From: Streptomyces sp. NRRL F-5126
Lineage (GTDB): Bacteria; Actinomycetota; Actinomycetes; Streptomycetales; Streptomycetaceae
Length of the DNA stretch: 64,000 bases
Reading direction: 5' to 3'
Assembly (NCBI RefSeq): GCF_000721265.1
Contig: NZ_JOFZ01000006.1
Span: 620,001 to 684,000, forward strand
Below are positions 57,645-64,000 of the stretch, piece by piece. The position numbers and the translations under genes are program-made. The stretch's first letter is position 1. Each line of letters starts with the position of its first letter. The notes below the pieces were generated by a model that saw only the letters and a list, made by a program, of their open reading frames with translations, was not told the DNA's origin and did not search any database.

Positions 57645-58379
57645 TCAGTGCGACCGCAGCCAGTCGCGGTAGTGGACGCTGGACAGGTGCGCGCCTTTGG
57701 GCGCGAGCAGCTCATCGCCCTTGACCGCGGCGAACAGGCCCGCCGTGTCGTCGGTGACGACGTGGCGGCGGTCGCCGGTGGCTTCCAGCGCGAGACGACC
57801 CAGTTCGTCCAGGGCGAAGACGTCGGGGCCTGCGATGTTGCGGGTGCCTCCCAGCGAAGCGCCGACTGCGGCGTCCGCGACCTGGGCGGCGACGTCGGCG
57901 GAGCTGATGGGCTGGATCGGGGCGGAGGGCAGGCGTACGACATCGCCGTCGGTGGTCCAGTCCATCGTCGGCCCGACGAACTCCATGAACTGGGTGGCGC
58001 GCACGATCGAGTACGGCACAGGCCCGGCCTTGACCAGTTCCTCCTGGAGCGTCTTGGCCCGGTAGTAGACGAGATCGGGCACCTGGTCGACGCCGACGAT
58101 CGACAACGTCACCAGGTGTGGGGCGCCGACCGCCTCCATAGCGGCCAGCAGATTGGTCACCGTGGTGCGGAAGAAGTCGACGGAGGCATCGTCGAAGGTC
58201 GGCGAGTTGGTCACATTCACGACGGCATCCGCGTCGCGAACGGCGTCCTCGATGCCCTCGCCGGTGATCAGGTCGAGTCCGGTCGAGCGGGAGTGCCCCG
58301 TCGCCTCGTGGCCGGCCGCGGTGAGCAGGTGGATCACCTGCGAGCCGATCAGTCCGGTGCCAAGGACGGAGATTTTCAT
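57645..58379 (-). CDS. NmrA-like NAD(P)-binding protein (atypical SDR)
   Basis: A 244-residue atypical SDR with the GTGLIGS motif (residues 7-13) and HSR after strand 2 (NADP preference). The catalytic Tyr/Lys are missing; YYRAKTL near residue 104 takes their place in sequence. NmrA-type members are redox sensors or quinone/flavin reductases. The start ATG overlaps the nitroreductase stop (ATGA), so it is the last gene in the redox row led by tetR 61492. Confidence 0.82.
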   Translation of the reverse strand: MKISVLGTGLIGSQVIHLLTAAGHEATGHSRSTGLDLITGEGIEDAVRDADAVVNVTNSPTFDDASVDFFRTTVTNLLAAMEAVGAPHLVTLSIVGVDQVPDLVYYRAKTLQEELVKAGPVPYSIVRATQFMEFVGPTMDWTTDGDVVRLPSAPIQPISSADVAAQVADAAVGASLGGTRNIAGPDVFALDELGRLALEATGDRRHVVTDDTAGLFAAVKGDELLAPKGAHLSSVHYRDWLRSH

Positions 58380-59137
58380 GACACACCCCTACGGTTGATG
58401 TTGTCCGGACCGGTGCCCTGGATGGTTCGGGGCGATGAGCGTGCCGGTGCGGTGCTGAACGGAATGCGTCGCTGCCCGTCGACGAACGTGACCGTCTCGG
58501 CCAGTGGGGCCCGGCCTATGCGGCCACGATCGACCGTGGCGTCCCCGTACCCGATCGACATGCCGCAGAAGAGGATGAGCCCCTCCGGCGGGGACAGGAC
58601 CTCCGCGACGGTCCTGCGGTAGACCGACCAAGCCATCTGCGCGCAGCTGTGCAGCCCTTCGGCGCGCAGCAGCAGCATGACAGTCTGCAAATACATTCCG
58701 ACGTCGGACCATTGAGGCCGGCCCATTTCGCGGTCAATGTAACAGAACAGGGCGGCGGGGGCGCCAAAACACGCCCAGTTCTCGGTGGCTGCCCTTCGGC
58801 GCGCATCCCAGTCGTCGCGTCGAATTCCCAACGCGCCGTAGCGTTTCTCACCGAAATCCGATCGCCGCTCCTGATAGGGAGATTTCAGCTCCTGCGGGTA
58901 CATCTCGTATTCCCGATCGTCCCAGGGCTCCCCGTCGGCCGCCCGCTCTCCGGCGCGCTTTTTGAGCTCGGTAAGCGGCTCGCCGGTCAGCACGTAGGCA
59001 TGCCACGGCTGGAGGTTCGATCCGGATGGCGACCATGCCGCGGCGGACAGCACGCGCTCCAGCATCTCTCTCGGGACCGGCCGGTCGGTGAATCGGCGCA
59101 CCGCTCGCCGGCTCGTGACCGCCTCGTATACATCCAT
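58376..59137 (-). CDS. Nitroreductase-family FMN oxidoreductase
   Basis: A 253-residue dimeric FMN enzyme with SRRAVRRFTD (residues 9-18) and SPSGSNLQPWHAYVL for FMN binding, and LRAEGLHSCAQMAW in the helix that binds the phosphate. ATG 59137 (MDVYEAV) is used; the frame extends to 59188 but that start has no Shine-Dalgarno. The C-terminal 20 residues look disordered. Substrate is unknown; neighbours suggest quinone, nitro or flavin chemistry. Confidence 0.88.
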   Translation of the reverse strand: MDVYEAVTSRRAVRRFTDRPVPREMLERVLSAAAWSPSGSNLQPWHAYVLTGEPLTELKKRAGERAADGEPWDDREYEMYPQELKSPYQERRSDFGEKRYGALGIRRDDWDARRRAATENWACFGAPAALFCYIDREMGRPQWSDVGMYLQTVMLLLRAEGLHSCAQMAWSVYRRTVAEVLSPPEGLILFCGMSIGYGDATVDRGRIGRAPLAETVTFVDGQRRIPFSTAPARSSPRTIQGTGPDNINRRGVS

Positions 59138-59214
59138 GCTGCGCGGCTCCCTGCTCGAATGCCGGACCAATGCGGCTGGCTTCTCCACCCCTTTGATGCG
59201 GGTGAGGCCGACCC

Positions 59215-60093
59215 TTATGGTGTGACGGTTGCGGTGCGGTAGAAATCGGAGGCGGCAATAGACTCCGGTACGCCGAGATCAGCGGCGACCGCGCTGATCG
59301 CGGCGGCCCCCACCGCGAGGTCGGCCGCGCCATCGGTCGTGAAATACGGCGCGATAAATGTTTTGTAGTGGGCGCGGGCCTCGTCCGCGGTGTGCCGGCC
59401 GAGGAACGTACGGATGTGCCGCACCGTGGTGTCGGGATCGTCGCGGATCACCGTCAAGGCACGCCGGTGGGCGCGTACGACGGCCAGGACGGCGGGGTCG
59501 TCCGGCGCGATGTGGGTGGGGTCGACGGCCAAGCCCACTGTGGGGATCTGGAAGTGGTCGCCGACCCAGGCCAGCACCTGCCAGCCGTACTCGGCGGCGA
59601 TCGCTTCCGGCGCCATGGTGCTGCCGACGTAAGCGGCGTCGATCGCGCCGTCGCGCAGCCGGCGCAGATCCATGCCGTAGTCGCCGGGCTGCCGAAAGAC
59701 GCAGTCGACGTCGCGGTCCGGATCGAGGCCGGCCTGGCGCAGCACGATGCGGGCAAAACATCCGGGGGCCGTGTGCGGGGCGTGCACCGCGAGCCGCCGG
59801 CCGGCCAGATCGGCCGGCGAGGTCGGACCGGGGCGGGCGAGGAACCAGAACAACGGCCGGTGCGTGTTGACGTTGAGCGCGACCCAAGGGATTCCGCTGG
59901 TCAGCCGGGACAGCAGCGCACGGCCCAGCCCGATGGTGACGACGTGCCGCAGCCGTTCCTCGTCCCAGGAACAGCCGTCGTGCAGCGCGACGCGTACACC
60001 CTCGTCGGCGTAGAGGTTCTCCTGATCGGCGATGTAGGCGGTGAGTTCCTCGTGCAGGCCCCGCCCGACATGGGCGAGATCGATGGTGTGCAT
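59215..60093 (-). CDS. THI5/NMT1-like (substrate-binding fold) protein without signal peptide
   Basis: A 292-residue protein of the SsuA/THI5 periplasmic-binding-fold family. HVVTIGLGRALLSRLTSG, ADLAGRRLAVHAPHT, GCFARIVLRQAGLDPDRDV and GAIDAAYVGSTMAP show the usual two-lobe pattern. No signal peptide, lipobox or ABC transporter genes accompany it, so it acts in the cytoplasm. In yeast this fold is an enzyme (THI5, HMP-P synthase), and others are decarboxylases, so a catalytic role is possible. It lies between an SDR and the nitroreductase in one row. ATG 60093 starts MHTIDLAH. Confidence 0.8.
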   Translation of the reverse strand: MHTIDLAHVGRGLHEELTAYIADQENLYADEGVRVALHDGCSWDEERLRHVVTIGLGRALLSRLTSGIPWVALNVNTHRPLFWFLARPGPTSPADLAGRRLAVHAPHTAPGCFARIVLRQAGLDPDRDVDCVFRQPGDYGMDLRRLRDGAIDAAYVGSTMAPEAIAAEYGWQVLAWVGDHFQIPTVGLAVDPTHIAPDDPAVLAVVRAHRRALTVIRDDPDTTVRHIRTFLGRHTADEARAHYKTFIAPYFTTDGAADLAVGAAAISAVAADLGVPESIAASDFYRTATVTP

Positions 60094-60119
60094 GACCGTC
60101 CTTTCAGTACATTGGCATG

Positions 60120-60875
60120 TCAGTACATTGACATGCCGCCATTGACCGCGGCGGTCGTGCCGGTCATGAAGGCGTTGTCCTCGCCGGCGTAGAAGGCGAC
60201 CACGTTGGCGACGTCCGCCGGTACGGCCAGCCGGCCCAGTGGAGTCGCGGTGATCTGCCGCTGCTTCTCCTCGTCGTCGAGTACCTGCGAGATCCTGGTC
60301 TCGGCTACCGGGCCGGGTTCCACGACGTTCACGGTGATGCTCAGCGGGCCCAGTTCCTGGGCCAGGTAGCGGCCGAATTGCGCGAGTGCGGCCTTGGCGA
60401 CGCCCAGCGCGATCATGCCGGCGCGGGGACGGCGGCTCAGGCCGGTACCGAGGTAGATCAACCGCCCCCACCTCTGTTCGGTCATCGCGGGCACGACGGC
60501 CTTGGTGACCGTGAAGGCTGCGCGGATCTCGTCGTCGAGTTTGCCGCCGAGTTCCTCCCAGGTCATGTCCTGGAACGGTTTGATCGCGTAGGGGGTGAGC
60601 GCGTTGTGCACCAGCACGTCGACGCCGCCCCATTCCGCCCGGACACGTTCGATCATGGCGTCGACCGCTACGGGGTCACGCACGTCGGCCTTGACGGCCA
60701 TGGCCTGGCCGCCGGCGTCCTCGATGCCGGCGACGACCTCCTTGGCCGCTCGGTCGCTCTGCCTGTAGTCGACCACCACGCGCATGCCGCGTTCGGCCAG
60801 CAGGCGCGCGGTGGCCGCGCCGATCCCGCTGCTGGCTCCGGTGACCAATGCGACCCTGCCGGTTGTCCTGATCAT
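60120..60875 (-). CDS. SDR-family protein lacking the catalytic Tyr and Ser
   Basis: A 251-residue classical-type SDR. The nucleotide motif TGASSGIG (residues 13-20) and the NNAG equivalent HNAL are present. The YxxxK position reads LGVAK, so the Tyr is Leu, and the residue 13 before it is Thr (YLGTGLS) rather than Ser. The C-terminus GTTAAVNGGMSMY is FabG-like. Lys remains. It may bind cofactor and ligand without catalysis or use another residue. The start ATG overlaps the TetR stop (ATGA). Confidence 0.85.
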   Translation of the reverse strand: MIRTTGRVALVTGASSGIGAATARLLAERGMRVVVDYRQSDRAAKEVVAGIEDAGGQAMAVKADVRDPVAVDAMIERVRAEWGGVDVLVHNALTPYAIKPFQDMTWEELGGKLDDEIRAAFTVTKAVVPAMTEQRWGRLIYLGTGLSRRPRAGMIALGVAKAALAQFGRYLAQELGPLSITVNVVEPGPVAETRISQVLDDEEKQRQITATPLGRLAVPADVANVVAFYAGEDNAFMTGTTAAVNGGMSMY

Positions 60876-61492
60876 GATGTGACCTCACCTTCATGGGCGG
60901 GGCGGATCGCGCCGTGGAGGACGGTCTCGACGGTCGTCCGCAGCAGATCGGCCGCAGTGCAGTGGAGTTCGCGTGGCAGCCGTGAGTTGAACAGCCGCTC
61001 CACCGCGCCCCGGGTGATCTCACCGAGCAGTTCTGGCGGCGCGGACAGCAGTCCGCGCCGGTGCCCGTCCCGGAAGAGCTCGTCCAGCCGCTGGTAGACC
61101 ACCGCGTCGATGCGCTGTTCCACGTACCGGCGCAGGACCGCGTCACCGCGCCCGGCCGCGAGCTGCGCCGCGCCGATCCGACCGAGTTCACCGCACGCCG
61201 CGATCAGGAACTGGCGTACCTGCTCGCTGAACGGCCGGCCGCGGGTCTCATCGGCCGCCGTGACCAAGGTGCGCTCGATCGCGTCGAACTGCCGGTCCAG
61301 CACGGCGGTCATCAGGCTGTGCTTGTCGGGGAAGTGCCGGTAGATCGTCTTCTTGGCCATGCCGAGGTCCCGGGCCAGGTCGTCCATGCTCACCCGCCCC
61401 GGGCCCGGCCCGAGGAACAGCTCGGCGGCCGCGTCGAGGATCAGCTCGGCCCGCTGCCGATCAGAAACTGAGGACACTCTTATAGTTTCCAT
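60872..61492 (-). CDS. TetR-family regulator leading the redox row
   Basis: A 206-residue repressor with HTH residues about 14-60 (AELILDAAAELFLG; SMDDLARDLGMAKKTIYRHFPDKHSLM) and a C-terminal ligand domain with conserved LFRDGHRRGLL and RGAVERLFNS. ATG 61492 sits in the palindrome CCATCG-TTT-CGATGG. It is the first gene of a leftward row with SDR, THI5-like protein, nitroreductase and NmrA-like protein, with overlaps or gaps of 26-77 bases. It probably represses the row through that palindrome. Confidence 0.88.
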   Translation of the reverse strand: METIRVSSVSDRQRAELILDAAAELFLGPGPGRVSMDDLARDLGMAKKTIYRHFPDKHSLMTAVLDRQFDAIERTLVTAADETRGRPFSEQVRQFLIAACGELGRIGAAQLAAGRGDAVLRRYVEQRIDAVVYQRLDELFRDGHRRGLLSAPPELLGEITRGAVERLFNSRLPRELHCTAADLLRTTVETVLHGAIRPAHEGEVTS

Positions 61493-61503
61493 CGTTTCGA
61501 TGG
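61489..61503. promoter_or_regulatory. Candidate operator over the tetR start codon
   Basis: CCATCG-TTT-CGATGG is a perfect palindrome that includes the start codon of tetR 61492. Binding here would block initiation of the redox operon and give autoregulation. Confidence 0.55.
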
Positions 61504-61713
61504 TGGCCGGCCGCATGCCAGATGTCAAGGCATGGCGCCGTGAGGGCGTCTGGTTCAGGCGTGGCCGCACGAGCGCGGCGTAGATCGCGTACGCGCGGTC
61601 GTACGTTCAGCCACCGTTGCGGACCCCGGCCAGGACGCCCCGGTGGGCCGCCCGGCCGGGGCGGTGAGGGCCGGGCGGCTCGCCGGCCCGTCGCGCGGCG
61701 GGCGCGGGCGGCG

Positions 61714-61919
61714 TCAGGCGCGGGCGAGCATCAGGCGCGGGCGAGCATCAGGCACGGGCGGCGTCAGGCACGGGCGGCGTCAGGCACGGGCGAGCGTCAG
61801 GCACGGGCGGCGTCAGGCACGGGCGGGCGTCAGGCACGGGCGGGCGTCAGGCACGGGCGGCGTCAGGCACGGGCGGGCGTCAGGCACGGGCGGCGTCACG
61901 CGCGGGCGGGCGTCAGGCG
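61714..61919. repeat. Minisatellite of 13 units (16-17 bp) carrying the stop codon
   Basis: The core TCAGGC(A/G)CGGGCG(G/A)GCG recurs at 61714, 61731, 61748, 61764, 61780, 61797, 61813, 61830, 61847, 61863, 61880, 61896 and 61913. Spacings alternate between 16 and 17. On the gene strand each unit contains TGA, and the last is the methyltransferase's own stop codon and final codons. The array therefore looks like amplification of the gene's 3' end. The unit at 61896 has TCACGC. Confidence 0.92.
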
Positions 61920-62728
61920 CGCTTGTGGCCCACCGCGCCGTAGAGGTGCGTGTGGTCGGACGACGTGTCCGTGCCGTCCGGGTGCCAGGTGTGGACCTCC
62001 ACCAGGCCGGGCGGGACCAGGTCGAGGTCCGCGACGAGGGACTCGATCGCCGCTCGCGGGCGGACGTTGGCCGGTATGCCCTGCTCCGCGTAGACGCGTT
62101 CCGTCTCGCGCCAGGCCTCAGGCGCGAAGTCGTCCGTCACGTGGCTGAAGATCAGGCAGCTGCCCGGGGCCAGCGCCGAGAGGTACGCCGTGACGGCAGC
62201 GCGGGCCTCGTCGTCGTCGGGTACGAACTGGAGGACCGAGCAGAGCATCAGCGCGACCGGACGGTCCAGGTCGAGCGTCCTGCGGGCGATCGCGAGCACC
62301 TCGTCCGGCTCGCGGAGGTCGGCCTCCGCGTAGTCCGTCGCGCCCTCGGGGCCGCTCTGCAGCAGCGCCTCCGCGTGGCGCAGCACGATCGGGTCGTTGT
62401 CCACGTAGACGACGCGGGACGCCGGGTGGACCGCCTGCGCGATCTCGTGCGTGTTCGGCCCCTTCGGGACGCCCACGCCGACGTCCAGGTACTGGTCCAT
62501 GCCCAGCTCGCGCGCCGCGTACCGGACGGCGCGGTCGTGGAAGAGGCGCGCGCCCGTGCCGATGCGCTGGATGGACCCCTTGCCGAACGCCTCCGTCAGG
62601 CGCGTGCCGGCGTCCTTGTCGACGCCGTAGTGGTCCTTGCCGCCCACGTACAGGTCGTACAGACGCGCCGAACTGGCCCGCGAGGTGTCGATCTGGCGCT
62701 TGGGCCTGCCGTCCGGCGTGTCCGTCAT
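61913..62728 (-). CDS. SAM-dependent methyltransferase (DUF574/Methyltransf_19)
   Basis: A 271-residue Rossmann methyltransferase of the DUF574 group, highly expanded in Streptomyces. Family-typical are RQIDTSRASSARLYDLYVGGKDHYGVD at the N-terminus, LDVGVGVPKGPNTHEIAQAVHP (SAM site, GxGxP), VVYVDNDPIVLRHA (acidic ribose-binding Asp) and LMLCSVLQFVPD. Substrates are unknown. Its 3' end is amplified into the adjacent minisatellite. Confidence 0.9.
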   Translation of the reverse strand: MTDTPDGRPKRQIDTSRASSARLYDLYVGGKDHYGVDKDAGTRLTEAFGKGSIQRIGTGARLFHDRAVRYAARELGMDQYLDVGVGVPKGPNTHEIAQAVHPASRVVYVDNDPIVLRHAEALLQSGPEGATDYAEADLREPDEVLAIARRTLDLDRPVALMLCSVLQFVPDDDEARAAVTAYLSALAPGSCLIFSHVTDDFAPEAWRETERVYAEQGIPANVRPRAAIESLVADLDLVPPGLVEVHTWHPDGTDTSSDHTHLYGAVGHKRA

Positions 62729-62773
62729 CGCTGCTCCCGTGAGGGTGAGAGGTGGAAAAGCCGCTTCCTTCAG

Positions 62774-64000
62774 CTACGCCCTGGGGGCGACCTTCGTCAA
62801 ACCGTTGATGATCCTGTCCATCGCGTCGCCGCCCGTCGGGTCCGTCAGGTTGGCGAGGAGCTTCAGCGTGAACTTCATCAGCAGCGGGTGCGTCAGGCCG
62901 CGCTGCGCCGCCAGCTTCATGATCGTCGGGTTGCCGATCAGCTTCACGAACGCGCGGCCCAGCGTGTAGTAGCCGCCGTACGTGTCCTTGAGTACCTGCG
63001 GGTAGCGCTGCAGCGCGCGCTCGCGCAGCGCGGGCGTGGCGCGCGCGTGCGCCTGGACGATCACGTCGGCGGCGAGCTGCCCCGACTCCATCGCGTAGGC
63101 GATGCCCTCGCCGTTGAACGGGTTGATCATGCCGCCCGCGTCGCCCACCAGCAGCAGCCCGCGCGTGTAGTGCGGCTGCCGGTTGAACGCCATCGGCAGC
63201 GCGGCGCCGCGGATCGGCTTCGTCATGTTCTCTGGCGTGTAGCCCCAGTCCTCCGGCATCGACGCGCACCAGGCCTTGAGGACCTCGCGCCAGTTCAGCT
63301 CGTTGAACGCGGCCGACGAGTCGAGGATGCCGAGGCCCACGTTCGACGTGCCGTCGCCCATGCCGAAGATCCAGCCGTAGCCGGGCAGCAGGCGCTCCTG
63401 GGCGCCGCGCCTGTCCCACAGCTCAAGCCACGACTCCAGGTAGTCGTCGTCGTGGCGCGGCGAGGTGAAGTACGTGCGCACCGCGACGCCCATCGGGCGG
63501 TCGTCGCGCCGGTGCAGGCCCATGCCGACCGAGAGGCGCGTCGAGTTGCCGTCGGCGGCGACCACCAGCGGCGCGTGGAACGTGACCGGCCGCTTCTCCT
63601 CGCCCAGCTTCGCGTGCACGCCCGTGATGCGGCCCGTGCCGTCGGTGATCGGCGCGCCGACGTTGCACAGCTCGTACATGCGCGCGCCGGCCTTCTGGGC
63701 CTGCCGGGCGAGCTGCTCGTCGAAGTCGTCGCGCTTGCGGACGAGTCCGTAGTCCGGGTACGCGGCGAGATCCGGCCAGTCCAGCTCCAGCCGCATGCCG
63801 CCGCCGATGATCCGCAGGCCCTTGTTGCGCAGCCAGCCGGCCTCCTCGGAGATGTCGATGCCCATCGAGACGAGCTGCTTGGTCGCGCGGGGCGTGAGGC
63901 CGTCGCCGCACACCTTCTCGCGCGGGAAGGCCGTCTTCTCCAGGAGCAGTACGTCGAGACCCGACTTGGCCAGGTAGTACGCCGTGGTCGAGCCGGCTGG
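62774..64000 (-). CDS. Geranylgeranyl reductase-family flavoprotein (partial, N-terminus beyond right edge)
   Basis: The C-terminal 408 residues of a FAD-dependent reductase that saturates isoprenoid double bonds, in actinobacteria linked to menaquinone or lipid side chains. The first residue triplets at the edge (PAGSTTAYYLAKSG) are the tail of the GxGPAGS FAD loop, so only about 10-15 residues are cut. The conserved FPREKVCGDGLTPRA (residues near 30-45), VVAADGNSTRLS, and the second FAD motif GLLLVGDAGGMINPFNGEGIAYAMESG are intact. With the prenyl synthase at 3.2 kb and nuo, it suggests a menaquinone-centred neighbourhood. Confidence 0.9.
   Translation of the reverse strand, partial: PAGSTTAYYLAKSGLDVLLLEKTAFPREKVCGDGLTPRATKQLVSMGIDISEEAGWLRNKGLRIIGGGMRLELDWPDLAAYPDYGLVRKRDDFDEQLARQAQKAGARMYELCNVGAPITDGTGRITGVHAKLGEEKRPVTFHAPLVVAADGNSTRLSVGMGLHRRDDRPMGVAVRTYFTSPRHDDDYLESWLELWDRRGAQERLLPGYGWIFGMGDGTSNVGLGILDSSAAFNELNWREVLKAWCASMPEDWGYTPENMTKPIRGAALPMAFNRQPHYTRGLLLVGDAGGMINPFNGEGIAYAMESGQLAADVIVQAHARATPALRERALQRYPQVLKDTYGGYYTLGRAFVKLIGNPTIMKLAAQRGLTHPLLMKFTLKLLANLTDPTGGDAMDRIINGLTKVAPRA

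Noticed and set aside
30960-61915. Integrative element or prophage
   Set aside because: No integrase, excisionase, structural phage gene, attachment-site repeat or tRNA was found.
61714-61919. CRISPR array
   Set aside because: Unit length is 16-17 bp with no unique spacers and no cas genes; it is a tandem repeat.

Overview
The window reads as chromosomal DNA from a high-GC actinomycete, most likely a Streptomyces. Third codon positions are almost all G or C. GTG starts and 1 to 14 bp gene overlaps are common. Several families are Streptomyces hallmarks: the HTH/DUF397/anti-sigma-type ATPase trio, DUF574-type methyltransferases and a 14-gene nuo operon with extended NuoC, NuoE and NuoJ subunits. 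I saw no tRNA, rRNA, CRISPR array, transposase or integrase.

Region 1 (1-12.8 kb) holds an ABC exporter pair cut by the left edge, a LolA/RseB-like secreted protein, a polyprenyl diphosphate synthase probably making the menaquinone side chain, a DinB/DUF664 protein and LspA. It also holds a large secreted GH87-type mycodextranase with a promoter/operator I can point to, fumarylacetoacetase, a Uma2 protein, and an alpha/beta-hydrolase divergent from a TetR gene over a clear palindrome. Region 2 (12.8-29.2 kb) is nuoA-N, proton-pumping NADH:menaquinone oxidoreductase, read leftwards. It ends in a strong hairpin and begins beside a Rex-type operator.

Region 3 (29.2-31 kb) is a long, structure-rich divergent spacer followed by an NlpC/P60 wall hydrolase and a textbook terminator. 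Region 4 (31-53.7 kb) is an accessory stretch dominated by polymorphic-toxin style loci. A WXG100-like gene and a protein with a type VII secretion signal domain are followed by two paralogous single-span membrane proteins flanking an unrecognised 244-residue protein. Next come a zinc alcohol dehydrogenase, a linear alkylsulfatase, a flavin-reductase-like protein, a frameshifted Uma2 gene, and an HTH/DUF397/ATPase regulatory trio with a decayed second copy. Last is a 2163-residue RHS protein with a candidate immunity gene overlapping its stop codon and a 1218-residue DNRLRE/LamG partner. Codon and base composition drop towards A+T exactly at the toxin tips and candidate immunity genes.

Region 5 (53.7-61.5 kb) is a phosphotransferase gene and two redox modules, each with its own TetR regulator. 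One is SDR/SnoaL/F420-reductase-like. The other is TetR/SDR/THI5-like protein/nitroreductase/NmrA-like. The second contains an SDR that lacks the catalytic Tyr and Ser, and a substrate-binding-fold protein with neither signal peptide nor transporter. Region 6 (61.7-64 kb) has a 13-unit minisatellite built from the 3' end, stop codon included, of a DUF574 methyltransferase gene, then a geranylgeranyl-reductase-family flavoprotein cut by the right edge.

The most promising candidates for something undescribed are the type VII toxin cassette with its paralogous membrane proteins (31.0-35.2 kb), the orphan RHS toxin tip and immunity pair (42.8-43.6 kb), and the signal-less THI5-like redox operon (57.6-61.5 kb).
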